From NCBI RefSeq assembly GCF_001457835.1, contig NZ_LN898230.1, forward strand, positions 699,600 to 763,599: a DNA stretch of 64,000 bases, given 5' to 3'. Positions 57,174-64,000 of the stretch are shown piece by piece; the first letter of the stretch is position 1; each line of letters begins with the position of its first letter. Below the pieces are notes generated by a model. The model made no database searches. It was not told where the DNA came from and saw only the letters and a program-made list of their open reading frames with translations. This stretch comes from Fenollaria timonensis. Lineage in GTDB: Bacteria > Bacillota > Clostridia > Tissierellales > Peptoniphilaceae. The translations under genes were made by a program, and so were the position numbers.

Positions 57174-58410
57174 TACTCTTTGTCTTTTTGTCCTCTCTTA
57201 ATGCTTTAAACGCTTGTTTAAGCGTCATTCTGTTTCCGTATTGCAGTGTTCCTAGTCTATAGATATCGCATGCAAGCTTATATATGAAGTATGCTGATAC
57301 CACCAATATAGCAAAGGATGCAGCTATCTCTATGATAGAAATATTTAACATACCAGCTCTTATAAACATAACGAATGGAGATGTTAATGGAAAGTATGAT
57401 AAGAATGTAACTAAACTAGATTCCGATCCAGTAGTTAATGCAAATATAGCTCCAAAATAAGCAAGCACAATCAAAAGTGTTGCTGATGATATTGATTGAC
57501 TTACTTCTTCTATCTTATTAACTAGTGCTCCAAGTGTTGCAAATATGAACAGATATAAGAAGAAACCTGCTATCATAAACAAGATGAATGTTATAACTAA
57601 TTGTATAGGTGCACTTGTTATGCTAAATATGTCTGACCAATACTCTTTATTAAATAAGTATCCTACAGCAAAGCCTATAAACAAGAATGATACTTGAATA
57701 ACCGCACTTAGTACTGTCGCTAATACTTTACTTAGTATCAAGTATTTAGGCTTAGTTGATGTTATAAGCAGCTCCATAGTCCTGTCATTCTTTTCTTTAG
57801 CTACTGATGTTGCAGTAATTTGGCCATAAGTTAGTATAATCATATATAGCAAGAATAACAAGAAATATATGATAAAATAGTTTTGCTTTGAGTCTTTTCC
57901 TAAAACTATTTCATTTACTTGGTACTTATTTTCTTCTAAAGTTTTGATTTTTGTATAATCAATTCCTTCTGATTCAATAAGTTTTTTGTATCTGTATTCA
58001 TTTAAATTTCCATCTAAGCTATCGCCCATATCAGTAAGTTTAGAGTTTAAAACGAATTTTTGAATTGAATCTACATCAATTATTGCTCCTCTATCCAGCT
58101 CTTTACTTAGTACATCATCTTTAAGTTTTTCTTCGTCAGTATATAAATGAACTTCATAATTAGATAAAAATGATTTTAATTCGCTTTTGTCAATACTCTC
58201 ATCATTTATAATTACACCTAGCTTTTGTGTTTTGTTAAATTCATCTGTGATAGACTTAAATAAATTTCCTTGTATAAGTCTTGGTACAAAAGCCCCTAAT
58301 AAAGCTAGAACGAAAAATACTACTGTAGTTATCTTATAAGACTTAGTCTTTATAAGCTGTTTAAACTCAAATGATGTTATTAAACCAACTTTATTCTTCA
58401 TCCTTATCAC
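57166..58410 (-). CDS. ABC-2 type transporter permease (NatB-like)
   Basis: 414 residues. N-terminal helix (about 25-43), a large extracytoplasmic domain (about 45-175), and five to six helices in the C-terminal half with the VAKEKNDRTMELLITSTKP coupling motif near 209-227. It resembles the Na+-efflux permease NatB and related drug or peptide exporters. Partner ATPase is the upstream gene, overlapping by 20 bp. Substrate not determinable; Na+ extrusion is one possibility. Confidence 0.88.
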   Translation of the reverse strand: MIRMKNKVGLITSFEFKQLIKTKSYKITTVVFFVLALLGAFVPRLIQGNLFKSITDEFNKTQKLGVIINDESIDKSELKSFLSNYEVHLYTDEEKLKDDVLSKELDRGAIIDVDSIQKFVLNSKLTDMGDSLDGNLNEYRYKKLIESEGIDYTKIKTLEENKYQVNEIVLGKDSKQNYFIIYFLLFLLYMIILTYGQITATSVAKEKNDRTMELLITSTKPKYLILSKVLATVLSAVIQVSFLFIGFAVGYLFNKEYWSDIFSITSAPIQLVITFILFMIAGFFLYLFIFATLGALVNKIEEVSQSISSATLLIVLAYFGAIFALTTGSESSLVTFLSYFPLTSPFVMFIRAGMLNISIIEIAASFAILVVSAYFIYKLACDIYRLGTLQYGNRMTLKQAFKALREDKKTKSNE

Positions 58411-59296
58411 CTACCGCTTCTATGAATATCTCTTCTAGACTTGGTTCATACTTTGCTATGGCTCTAAAATTGTCCTTGCTTATAGCAAACTTAGCTAGTT
58501 CATCAGCTTTATCACTTGTTCTAACGATGATGTCATTATCTTTGATGCTAACATTATCTTGTCCAGCTAAATCAAATATATCTTGTAAATAGTTTACAGC
58601 ATCGTTGTAGAAGCTTATTCTTAGCTTGCCCTCGCCCATATTTTTCTTAATTTCTTTAAGATTACCAGTTAAAACATTTTTGCCATCTTTAATAAGAGCA
58701 ATATTGTCACAGAAATTTTCTACGTGGCTCATTTGATGAGATGAGAATATAAGCAAAGGACCGCTCGCAACAGCTTCTTTGATTAAATCAATAAGTATTT
58801 GAGAGTTAACTGGGTCAAGACCAGAGAATGGTTCATCAAGAATAATGATGTCAGGCTTATTAATAAATGTCTGAATGATTTGTATCTTTTGTTGATTACC
58901 CTTTGATAGAGTATCAAGATTTTTAGCCTTGTATTCACTAAGCTTAACCTTTTCAAGTAGCTCTATAGCATTGTTATGGCTTTCTTTTTTATCAAGCCCT
59001 TTAATCCTACCAAAGTAAATTAACTGATCAAGTATAGCGCTCTTAGCGTACATGCCCCTCTCTTCAGGCAAATATCCTAGCTTAATCTCTTTTCTGTCGA
59101 TTGGCGCGCCGTCAATCAGTATCTTGCCGCTGTCAGCTTTAAAAACGTCCATAAGTATCCTTATAGTAGTCGTTTTGCCAGCTCCATTCCTTCCTAAGAA
59201 AGCAGTTGAACTACCAGAACTAGTCTCTAGATTAATTCCGTGTAAAACTTCTTTTCCAGCGAAGGATTTTTTAATGTCGATTAATTCTAACTTCAT
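58391..59296 (-). CDS. ABC transporter ATP-binding protein (NatA-like)
   Basis: 301 residues. Walker A GRNGAGKTT is at about 35-43, Q-loop GYLPEERGMYAK near 74, signature LSKGNQQKIQIIQT near 129-142, Walker B IIILDEPFSGLDP near 150-162, H-loop FSSHQMSH near 184. The C-terminal DUF4162-like region (about 220-301) is typical of exporters of this type. Shares one base with the rex stop codon. Confidence 0.93.
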   Translation of the reverse strand: MKLELIDIKKSFAGKEVLHGINLETSSGSSTAFLGRNGAGKTTTIRILMDVFKADSGKILIDGAPIDRKEIKLGYLPEERGMYAKSAILDQLIYFGRIKGLDKKESHNNAIELLEKVKLSEYKAKNLDTLSKGNQQKIQIIQTFINKPDIIILDEPFSGLDPVNSQILIDLIKEAVASGPLLIFSSHQMSHVENFCDNIALIKDGKNVLTGNLKEIKKNMGEGKLRISFYNDAVNYLQDIFDLAGQDNVSIKDNDIIVRTSDKADELAKFAISKDNFRAIAKYEPSLEEIFIEAVGDKDEE

Positions 59297-60039
59297 TATT
59301 TACTCTCCTTTCTAGGTCTTCCCCTCTTTTTTGACTCTCTATACCTTCCTAATTCCTTATCATAAACAATATCTTTCGCCCTATTGACATAATCGTCACT
59401 TGTAAAAGTACCATCGTTTTTACATTTAAGTAAATAGTTTAGCGTGAATAAGCTCTCAGATAAAGGCACGTTCTCAACTATAATGTCCTTATCTAAATCA
59501 AGTACAGTCGGAGCAAAATTCCATATCGCCTTTATACCAATCTTTTCATAAGTTCTTGCAACGTCTCTAGCGCTATTACTAGTAACAGCTATGACACCTA
59601 TATCAATAGTATTGTTCTTGGCAAAGTCCTCAAGCTCCGATATGTTTCTAACTTTGATACCATTAAAGCTAAGACCTATCATATTGGGATTGCTATCAAA
59701 TAGCCCAATAAACTTAAATCCGCTCGATTCAAACTCACGCGATTGTATTATTGCTTGACCAATATTCCCAACGCCAGTCAAAATTAAATTCTTTTTATAA
59801 TCAAGACCAAGAACGCCTTTGAGGTCCATGTATATGGTCTCAACATTATATCCATAACCTTGTCTACCCTCAGCGCCAAAAGTATTTAGATCGACCCTGA
59901 TCTGAGAGGCAGTAAACTTAGTGTAAGACGATAGCTCACTTGAAGAGACCCTATGAACGCCCCTTGCGTATAGGTCTTCAAAAATCACATAGTATATGGG
60001 TAATCTTTTAATTGCGTTTATTGTAATATCACGAGCCAT
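59296..60039 (-). CDS. rex: Redox-sensing transcriptional repressor Rex
   Basis: NADH/NAD+-sensing repressor, 247 residues from the ATG at 60039, which has AAAGGTGTGGAG upstream; a longer frame to 60081 lacks a site. An N-terminal winged helix (RLPIYYVIFEDLYARGVHRVSS) binds DNA. The Rossmann motif GVGNIGQAI is near 90-98 and the C-terminal swapped helix (VPLSESLFTLNYLLK) near 200. It has an additional basic tail (RESKKRGRPRKESK), an AT-hook-like GRPRK. It heads an operon with an ABC exporter and ogg. Confidence 0.95.
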   Translation of the reverse strand: MARDITINAIKRLPIYYVIFEDLYARGVHRVSSSELSSYTKFTASQIRVDLNTFGAEGRQGYGYNVETIYMDLKGVLGLDYKKNLILTGVGNIGQAIIQSREFESSGFKFIGLFDSNPNMIGLSFNGIKVRNISELEDFAKNNTIDIGVIAVTSNSARDVARTYEKIGIKAIWNFAPTVLDLDKDIIVENVPLSESLFTLNYLLKCKNDGTFTSDDYVNRAKDIVYDKELGRYRESKKRGRPRKESK

Positions 60040-60071
60040 ATCTCCACACCTTTCATTATTAAAGCAATTAT

Positions 60072-60100
60072 AGTATAACATATAGCGAATTTCTTAGCAA
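60072..60100 (-). promoter_or_regulatory. Promoter of the rex operon
   Basis: Minus-strand TTGCTA (60095-60100), 17-bp spacer, TATACT (60072-60077) preceded by TGT. No clear Rex palindrome (TTGTTAA-N4-TTAACAA type) overlaps it. Confidence 0.65.
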
Positions 60101-60108
60101 TAATTTTT

Positions 60109-60708
60109 TTACATAAGCGGATCTATGTAACCAAGCTCTATAGCTTTATTAAATGCTTGTATAGCGTTATTTACTCCCAGTTTTGAATATATGTTAGATA
60201 TGTGATTATATAAAGTTCTTTCGCTGATAAATAATTTATTTGCTATATCTTTTTTATTACTGCCTTTAACTAATTCTTTCAAAACAATTTTTTCGCTATT
60301 AGTTAATAAAGGCTTATCATTGATTTCAACAATTTTATTATTCCCTTTATAAATTCTAGCTAGTCTTTCAATCAATTCATCAATTTCAATTGATTTATTA
60401 ATAAAATCTCTAACACCTAATTTATAAGCAGTTTCCCTATAGTTTTTTAAATCATAAGATGTTAGTATTGCGATATTAATATCAGGATAAATTTCAAGCA
60501 AATCTTTTATTAAATCAAGACCAGTTTTTTCTGATTTTAAATTTATATCCAAAAGTACTATATCATAATTTTTTATTTGTAAATACTTGAATAAATCGTC
60601 TATTGTTGATACATAGTCACAAAGCTCAATTTCATCATGTTCTTCAAGAAGCAATTTTATTGATGCTCCAAATAGTTTATGATCATCTAATAATATTATC
60701 TTCATCAC
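60109..60708 (-). CDS. Two-component response regulator, NarL/LuxR family
   Basis: 199 residues. Receiver domain (1-120): acidic DD at the start (LLDDHKLF), phosphoacceptor Asp in YDIVLLDINLK near 54, Thr in ILTSYD near 82, Lys in DFINKS near 104. The C-terminal LuxR helix-turn-helix (about 134-196) has LTNSEKIVLKELVKGSNKKDIANKLFISERTLYNHISNIYSKLG in the expected order. It overlaps the kinase gene by 26 bp, so it was translationally coupled to a kinase that is now disrupted by the IS. Confidence 0.94.
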   Translation of the reverse strand: MMKIILLDDHKLFGASIKLLLEEHDEIELCDYVSTIDDLFKYLQIKNYDIVLLDINLKSEKTGLDLIKDLLEIYPDINIAILTSYDLKNYRETAYKLGVRDFINKSIEIDELIERLARIYKGNNKIVEINDKPLLTNSEKIVLKELVKGSNKKDIANKLFISERTLYNHISNIYSKLGVNNAIQAFNKAIELGYIDPLM

Positions 60709-61709
60709 TTACCTCCAGAATTACTTTTGTTTTCAATATATCCTTATTTAATTCATAATCAAGACTACCAGAGTTCATATCAATTAAAAACTTTAGTAAA
60801 AGCAGTCCTCTTTTTGAGTCATTAATCCGTTTAAAATCTTCATCATTAGAGCCATCGCTTTCAATTTCAATAATAATGTTTTTTTCTTCTCTATATAAAT
60901 TGTAATTTAAAAAGCTTGCTTTTGAATGCTTGTAAATATTGTTAATAAGTTCCTTTGAAACTACTGATATAAGTTTAATTAGTTTTACATCACTATCACT
61001 TAAGAAGTTTTCATCAATATTTAGATCAATATTTAAACTTTTATTATATAATGACGAAACATTGTCAATTATTGATCTTATTGATGTATTTATATCTGCT
61101 CTTTCAAAAAGATTAGCTTGATAAAGTTTCATTATCTGTCTTAATTTAGACTCTAGATTCGATAAAACTTTTTTCGCATACTCTACATCAGGATTTTTAA
61201 GTGATAGATAATTTCTACTTGCATAAATATCTTGTATTATCTCATCATGAATTACTCTAGCAAAATTATCTCTTTCCTCGCTCATATATTCTGCTAAATA
61301 ATATAATCTATAAGTTTTTTCATAGCTAAGTTCTTTTTCTTTGATAAAAATAAGGAAAAAGCTTTCTATGAGAAGCATAATTATATGCATGAAGACATTT
61401 ATTACAAATGAATTTATATCAAATAAATATATCATCAATAAAGATAAGACAGCTAAAAGAATTGTAAACACTTGTGCTGAAGCTTTAGATATAGGCAAGA
61501 TGTTTATATCTTTAGCGTTATCTATGAGTAAATATCTTTTAGCATAAATAAATGAAGATACAAGACTAAGTATTATAAAAATGTATTTATAAGAGATATT
61601 TTTTTGTAAACTAAATGCTATAGGTACTAAAGATAATAAATAAAATATAATTGTATGTTTTTTATCAATATTTTTGTTAGAAAGCTCAGTATAAATAAAT
61701 ATATATATT
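60683..61709 (-). pseudogene. Sensor histidine kinase, C-terminal fragment (split by IS30 copy 2)
   Basis: The frame is open from the IS junction at 61709 to the stop at 60683. It encodes membrane helices three to six of the original protein (for example IIFYLLSLVPIAFSL and FIILSLVSSFIYA), then the dimerisation/phospho-acceptor helix with RVIHDEIIQDIY and a HATPase region (KELINNIYKHSKAS N-box, SKRGLLLLKFLID). The phospho-acceptor motif matches NarX/DesK-type kinases; the G1 box is degenerate (SDGSN). A TTG at 61498 could start a truncated 271-residue form, but it has no clear ribosome-binding site. The N-terminal fragment is at 62975-63121. Rejoining gives a 386-residue kinase in frame. Confidence 0.88.
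61697..61709. repeat. Target-site duplication, IS30 copy 2, left
   Basis: AAATATATATATT, repeated at 62975-62987; with the adjoining G the match is 14 bp. The core AATATATATATT is a perfect palindrome. Confidence 0.88.
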
Positions 61710-61750
61710 GGAAGATTGTATAATTAACTTAGCCACCAAATAAAAAAATC

Positions 61751-61811
61751 ATGTGTACATATGGTATAGTATTAGTAACAAACAAAAAAACAACTATACG
61801 GAGGTACACAT
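61751..61811 (+). promoter_or_regulatory. Hairpin masking the transposase ribosome-binding site
   Basis: ATGTGTAC (61751-61758) pairs with GTACACAT (61804-61811), which includes the start ATG and abuts CGGAGG. GTATAGT (61764-61770) pairs with ACTATAC (61793-61799) inside. The internal promoter is probably the extended -10 TGG-TATAGT at 61763-61770, so native transcripts start after the left arm and escape the hairpin, while read-through transcripts would be blocked. The same layout exists in copy 1. Confidence 0.65.
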
Positions 61812-62889
61812 GACTCATATAAATTATACCATAGAATTTACAGAACGCAAGAAAAATTCACATCTATCACTACATGAAATGTCATTAATACAGGCATGGA
61901 AAATAGATGGACATAGCAACAGAGAGATAGCAAGAAGGCTAAATAGAGCCCCGCAGACAATAAACAACGCAATAAAGAAAGGCACAGTAAAGCAAAAGAG
62001 AATAATAAAAAGTAATAACAAAACATATACTTACTACGATGAAAAATACTTTGCCTTAACTAATTATGAGGTATATATAAACAATAGATCTTCTTGCGGA
62101 AGAAGACCAAAATATATAGATATAGTCGAATTTCTTAAATGGGCAGACAATAAAATGTTAAAAGATAAATGGTCTCCAGATGTATGTGTTGGATACGCAA
62201 AAGCAAATAGACTCTTTCCATCATCAGAAATACCATCAACAAAAAGCCTCTACAACTGGATAAATAAGTCACTAATGAAAACAAAAAATATAGATCTACT
62301 AGAAAAAGTAAAGAGAAAAAACAAAAATAGCACAAGAAGAACAAGACAAAACAAGAAAAAGCTTGGCATATCCATAGAAGAAAGACCAGATAAAATACAA
62401 ACAAGAGAAGAATTCGGCCACTGGGAAATAGATACAGTTATAGGTAAAAAGAAAAAGACAGATCCAGTACTACTTACATTAGTAGAAAGAAAAACAAGAT
62501 ATGAAAAGCTGATAAAAATACATGGAAAAACACCCGATGCAGTAGACATTGGACTTAAATTCTTAAAAGATAATGCGCAGTTAAACAAAGAAATATTTAA
62601 AAGTATAACATCAGATAATGGTTCAGAATTTTCAAGCTTATCAGAATTAGCAGAATATGTAGATATATATTTTTGTCATCCATATACATCATGGGAAAGA
62701 GGAACTAGTGAATGTCAACATAAATTAATACGAAGATTTATACAAAAAGGCACATCAATAGAAGAAGTATCAAAAGAAAAAATATACAGAATAAACGAGT
62801 GGATGAATAATTTGCCAAGAAAAATCTTTAATTACAAAACTGCAAAAGAAGAGTTCATAAAGGAAATAAAACAGCTTAAAAGTATCTAG
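61810..62889 (+). CDS. IS30-family transposase, copy 2
   Basis: 359 residues, translation identical to copy 1, with intact helix-turn-helix and DDE residues (IDTVIG, SDNGSEF, SWERGTSE). The start at 61810 follows CGGAGG. The identical copies point to recent transposition and a likely active element. Confidence 0.95.
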   Translation: MTHINYTIEFTERKKNSHLSLHEMSLIQAWKIDGHSNREIARRLNRAPQTINNAIKKGTVKQKRIIKSNNKTYTYYDEKYFALTNYEVYINNRSSCGRRPKYIDIVEFLKWADNKMLKDKWSPDVCVGYAKANRLFPSSEIPSTKSLYNWINKSLMKTKNIDLLEKVKRKNKNSTRRTRQNKKKLGISIEERPDKIQTREEFGHWEIDTVIGKKKKTDPVLLTLVERKTRYEKLIKIHGKTPDAVDIGLKFLKDNAQLNKEIFKSITSDNGSEFSSLSELAEYVDIYFCHPYTSWERGTSECQHKLIRRFIQKGTSIEEVSKEKIYRINEWMNNLPRKIFNYKTAKEEFIKEIKQLKSI

Positions 62890-62916
62890 TTTAATAAAAA
62901 TAAATACTTTTAAGCT
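62873..62916. repeat. Inverted repeat across the transposase stop codon
   Basis: AGCTTAAAAGTAT (62873-62885) and its perfect complement ATACTTTTAAGCT (62904-62916) bracket the stop codon. It could act as a transcription terminator or block incoming antisense transcription. Copy 1 carries the same repeat. Confidence 0.75.
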
Positions 62917-62974
62917 ATACTATACATTTAGTCTATATGATGTCTGGGTGGCTAACTTATTGTTGCAATTTATA

Positions 62975-62987
62975 AAATATATATATT
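62975..62987. repeat. Target-site duplication, IS30 copy 2, right
   Basis: Exact repeat of 61697-61709. Confidence 0.88.
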
Positions 62988-63121
62988 GTAAAAATCAATA
63001 GAACTGATACTAAGTTTATTACAGGAGCATCATTTATGCTTAAATTTAATTTATATAATATTCCCCAATATAGTATGACCGCTAAATGCCCTAATATAAT
63101 TTTTAATAATTTTTTATACAT
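62975..63121 (-). pseudogene. Sensor histidine kinase, N-terminal fragment (split by IS30 copy 2)
   Basis: ATG at 63121 opens 49 codons encoding MYKKLLKIILGHLAVILYWG and a second hydrophobic segment (VINLVSVLLIFTIYIF) up to the IS junction. The ATG follows the stop of the upstream permease by three bases with no clear ribosome-binding site, suggesting translational coupling. After excision of the IS and one duplication the frame continues directly into the fragment at 61696 and below. Confidence 0.85.
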
Positions 63122-63124
63122 AAT

Positions 63125-63766
63125 TTAATAATAAGTAGTAACTATCCTTTCATTTTTTGTATTTATACCCAATAATATTAGAAAAACAATGAGTATTAAA
63201 GCTTTTATTATAAAATATAGCGCTAAAACATTCGTAAATATATAAGTTATATAAGAGACACTTAAAATAATTATATGCAAAACAGCGAAATTTATCTGCA
63301 ATCTATTTATCTTGTTCATATTTGTAATAAAAAGTATTGTATATATAATAAGTAAAGTATATATTAAACTTGTTATGAGCATATTAAAAATTAAATAAAT
63401 TGATAAACTCATTGTATACATACTTAAAACTATTGAAGGTGCTAATATTATAAGTGTTGAAAAATATAATGATGCTATATAATTTATAATGATTTTATTC
63501 TTAGAAACACCATTAGCTAAGATAAACTCTATTCTTTTACTGATCTTATCATTTACAATCGTTGACTTTGCAAGCTCAAGTGCAAATATTATAAATAGCA
63601 TAACTAAGCTATCACTTTTTAATATCTGCATAATTATCTCATTATTTATTGTGCTCTGTCCTACTAAAACAGGTATTAGAGTAAATATAAATGCCATAAG
63701 CGCCATTAGAAGTGCATTCTTATCAAGATTTTTTTCTATATCGTTTTTTATTAAGTCTAAGACCAT
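63125..63766 (-). CDS. ABC-2 type permease-like membrane protein
   Basis: 213 residues, six hydrophobic segments. After the first helix and extracellular loop, AKSTIVNDKISKRIEFILANGVSKNKIIINY (about 66-96) matches the coupling region of ABC-2 permeases. No ATPase is visible; it may be encoded beyond the right edge. It overlaps the upstream gene by 10 bp and precedes the split kinase, so it probably belongs to a transporter controlled by this two-component system. GGAGGG precedes the ATG. Confidence 0.7.
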   Translation of the reverse strand: MVLDLIKNDIEKNLDKNALLMALMAFIFTLIPVLVGQSTINNEIIMQILKSDSLVMLFIIFALELAKSTIVNDKISKRIEFILANGVSKNKIIINYIASLYFSTLIILAPSIVLSMYTMSLSIYLIFNMLITSLIYTLLIIYTILFITNMNKINRLQINFAVLHIIILSVSYITYIFTNVLALYFIIKALILIVFLILLGINTKNERIVTTYY

Positions 63767-64000
63767 GTGCCCTCCTTATCTATAACAGCTTCATTACTTA
63801 ATTTTTTGTATTTAATTATTGAAAAAGATGCAAATATTATTAATAATACAATGTTTATCCCTAATAATACATATACTAAGTTTACATTATGCTTATCTAT
63901 AAACTCTATGATATGCTTTGAAAAAGAAGCTACTAAATAAATTAATAAACTTGAAACAAAGAATACTAAATTTTTAAAAAACTTAAAATTCTTTTGATAT
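63757..64000 (-). CDS. Membrane protein, partial (C-terminal end), probable transporter component
   Basis: An open frame enters from the right edge and ends at 63757, overlapping the next gene's start by 10 bp. The visible 80 residues hold two hydrophobic helices (LVFFVSSLLIYLVASF and YVLLGINIVLLIIFASFSII) and end KLSNEAVIDKEGTWS. Probably a second permease of the same transporter; too little is visible for a firm family call. Confidence 0.65.
   Translation of the reverse strand, partial: YQKNFKFFKNLVFFVSSLLIYLVASFSKHIIEFIDKHNVNLVYVLLGINIVLLIIFASFSIIKYKKLSNEAVIDKEGTWS

Larger units (their letters stand above)
61710..62974 (+). mobile_element. IS30-family insertion sequence, copy 2 (about 1265 bp)
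   Basis: Second copy, opposite orientation to copy 1 and apparently identical to it. Ends GGAAGATTG... and ...TTGCAATTTATA are set by comparison of both copies' flanks and by exact restoration of the kinase reading frame when the element plus one 13-bp duplication is removed. It interrupts the sensor kinase gene 49 codons from its start. Confidence 0.95.

Noticed and set aside
60683-61498. Intact 271-residue sensor kinase starting with TTG
   Set aside because: The frame is open further upstream to the IS border and rejoins an N-terminal fragment beyond the IS, so it is a disrupted gene.

Overview
The window is about 64 kb of AT-rich bacterial chromosome, mostly coded on the minus strand. The content points to a strictly anaerobic, amino-acid-fermenting member of the Firmicutes. 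It carries PolC-type DNA polymerase, CIRCE-controlled groESL, a complete B12-dependent methylaspartate route of glutamate fermentation, the bifurcating transhydrogenase NfnAB, a superoxide reductase, Rex and an F-type ATP synthase whose c subunit has Na+-ring features. The gene set resembles the Peptoniphilaceae/Tissierellales, but this placement is inference because the window has no rRNA.

Layout. 1-5.2 kb: a partial site-2 protease, pdp, a NUDIX hydrolase, recN, tlyA and a small membrane protein that I identify as OapA. Its start appears to be an ATT codon 41 codons upstream of the first ATG. 5.24-5.81 kb: a structured RNA of about 570 nt with its own consensus promoter and terminator. Its size, its position next to oapA-tlyA-recN and its structure identify it as an OLE RNA. 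5.8-16.5 kb: the rpsB-tsf-pyrH-frr-uppS-cdsA-rseP-ispG-polC cluster, lacking the usual dxr, with a structured leader before rpsB. 16.6-17.7 kb: a secreted CapA-like protein. 17.8-26.9 kb: a ten-gene operon, glmS-glmL-glmE-mal-mesaconase (two genes)-citramalate lyase (citD, citE, citF)-EIIA, converting glutamate to acetate and pyruvate; a glucose-type PTS EIIA ends it unexpectedly. 27-34.5 kb: cutC, a lipase-like hydrolase, a PAS/PP2C phosphatase, an rRNA methyltransferase, superoxide reductase, tyrS and alkaline phosphatase.

34.7-36.9 kb: IS30-family copy 1 inserted directly after a PadR/HAAS regulatory pair. 37-52 kb: a long same-strand run of nfnAB, an ABC transporter with a long coiled coil, atpZ/atpI and the ATP synthase genes, and pepF. 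52-60 kb: a DUF2812-like protein, a BrnQ carrier, groEL/groES, and a rex-ABC transporter-ogg operon. 60-64 kb: a LuxR-type response regulator, a sensor kinase gene split by IS30 copy 2 (the reading frame rejoins exactly when the element and one target duplication are removed), and two upstream membrane proteins.

The energy genes fit together. Glutamate mutase, methylaspartase, mesaconase and citramalate lyase make pyruvate. NfnAB balances ferredoxin, NADH and NADPH. The probable Na+-ATP synthase and BrnQ exploit the Na+ gradient. Rex senses NADH/NAD+. The points most worth a second look are the OLE/OapA locus with its non-AUG start, the IS30-split kinase with long palindromic target duplications, and the EIIA domain in the glutamate operon.
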